Source: Actinotalea sp. | GTDB taxonomy: Bacteria; Actinomycetota; Actinomycetes; Actinomycetales; Cellulomonadaceae | Length of the DNA stretch: 5,863 nt | Assembly (NCBI GenBank): GCA_014360395.1 | Contig: JACIXM010000333.1 | Span: forward strand, 1 to 5,863 | Direction: 5' to 3' | Part shown: positions 5,823 through 5,863 of the stretch, one piece after another | Numbering within the stretch: the stretch's first letter is position 1 | Layout of the letters: the number at the start of each line of letters is the position of its first letter | The notes under the pieces: model-generated | Databases searched by the model: none | The model's input: only the letters and a program-made list of their open reading frames with translations | What the model was told of the DNA's origin: nothing | Translations under genes and position numbers: made by a program

Positions 5823-5863
5823 CCGCGGCCCGACCCGGCTCCCCGTACCGGGCCGGGCCGCGG
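5823..5863 (+). terminator. Strong GC-rich hairpin, probable terminator of the cluster
   Basis: The arms 5823-5838 and 5848-5863 are inverted repeats of 16 bases with a single A-C mismatch (5833/5853) and a 9-base loop. It starts 15 bases after the stop of the binding-protein gene. Hairpins with little or no T-run serve as terminators in high-G+C actinobacteria. The window ends exactly at the foot of the stem, so a following T-tract, or use by a convergent gene on the other strand, cannot be judged. Confidence 0.8.

Overview
The window is about 73-75% G+C by eye, with strong C/G preference at third codon positions and GGAGG-type ribosome binding sites. It also carries an HspR-type (HAIR) heat-shock operator. 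Together these point to a chromosomal segment from a high-G+C Gram-positive actinobacterium. A saprophytic, plant-polysaccharide-degrading member of the Micrococcales (Cellulomonas-like) would fit, but that placement is inference.

Layout. Positions 1-364 (minus strand) hold the first 121 codons of clpB, the disaggregase chaperone, running off the left edge. Positions 365-762 are a divergent intergenic region. Its left part carries the clpB control region: a HAIR inverted repeat whose 7-nt spacer contains the -35 element of a SigR/SigH-type promoter. Its right part carries a perfect 14-bp LacI-family-like palindrome placed over a plausible promoter for the rightward genes. Positions 763-5807 (plus strand) form a four-gene cluster: a cytoplasmic GH51 alpha-L-arabinofuranosidase (abfA), two CUT1-type sugar ABC permeases (MalF-like and MalG-like), and a lipoprotein solute-binding protein. 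A strong GC-rich hairpin after the last stop ends the unit and the window.

How it works together (inference from families). The lipoprotein captures an oligosaccharide, most likely an arabinose-containing one from arabinan or arabinoxylan. The two permeases move it inward, powered by an ATPase encoded elsewhere (none is present here; a shared MsiK/MsmK-type ATPase is the usual solution). AbfA then removes alpha-L-arabinofuranosyl residues inside the cell. A LacI-type repressor, also not in the window, would control the unit from the palindrome at 647-660.

Points that depart from the ordinary are the overlapped HspR/SigH control of clpB, an extra transmembrane pair inserted in the MalF-like permease, the order of genes (enzyme first, binding protein last), and C-rich, G-poor spacers before permease 1 and before the binding protein, the second with a tandem 10-bp repeat. 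I found no mobile element, CRISPR array, tRNA/rRNA or defence-type system, and no clear sign of an entirely new system.
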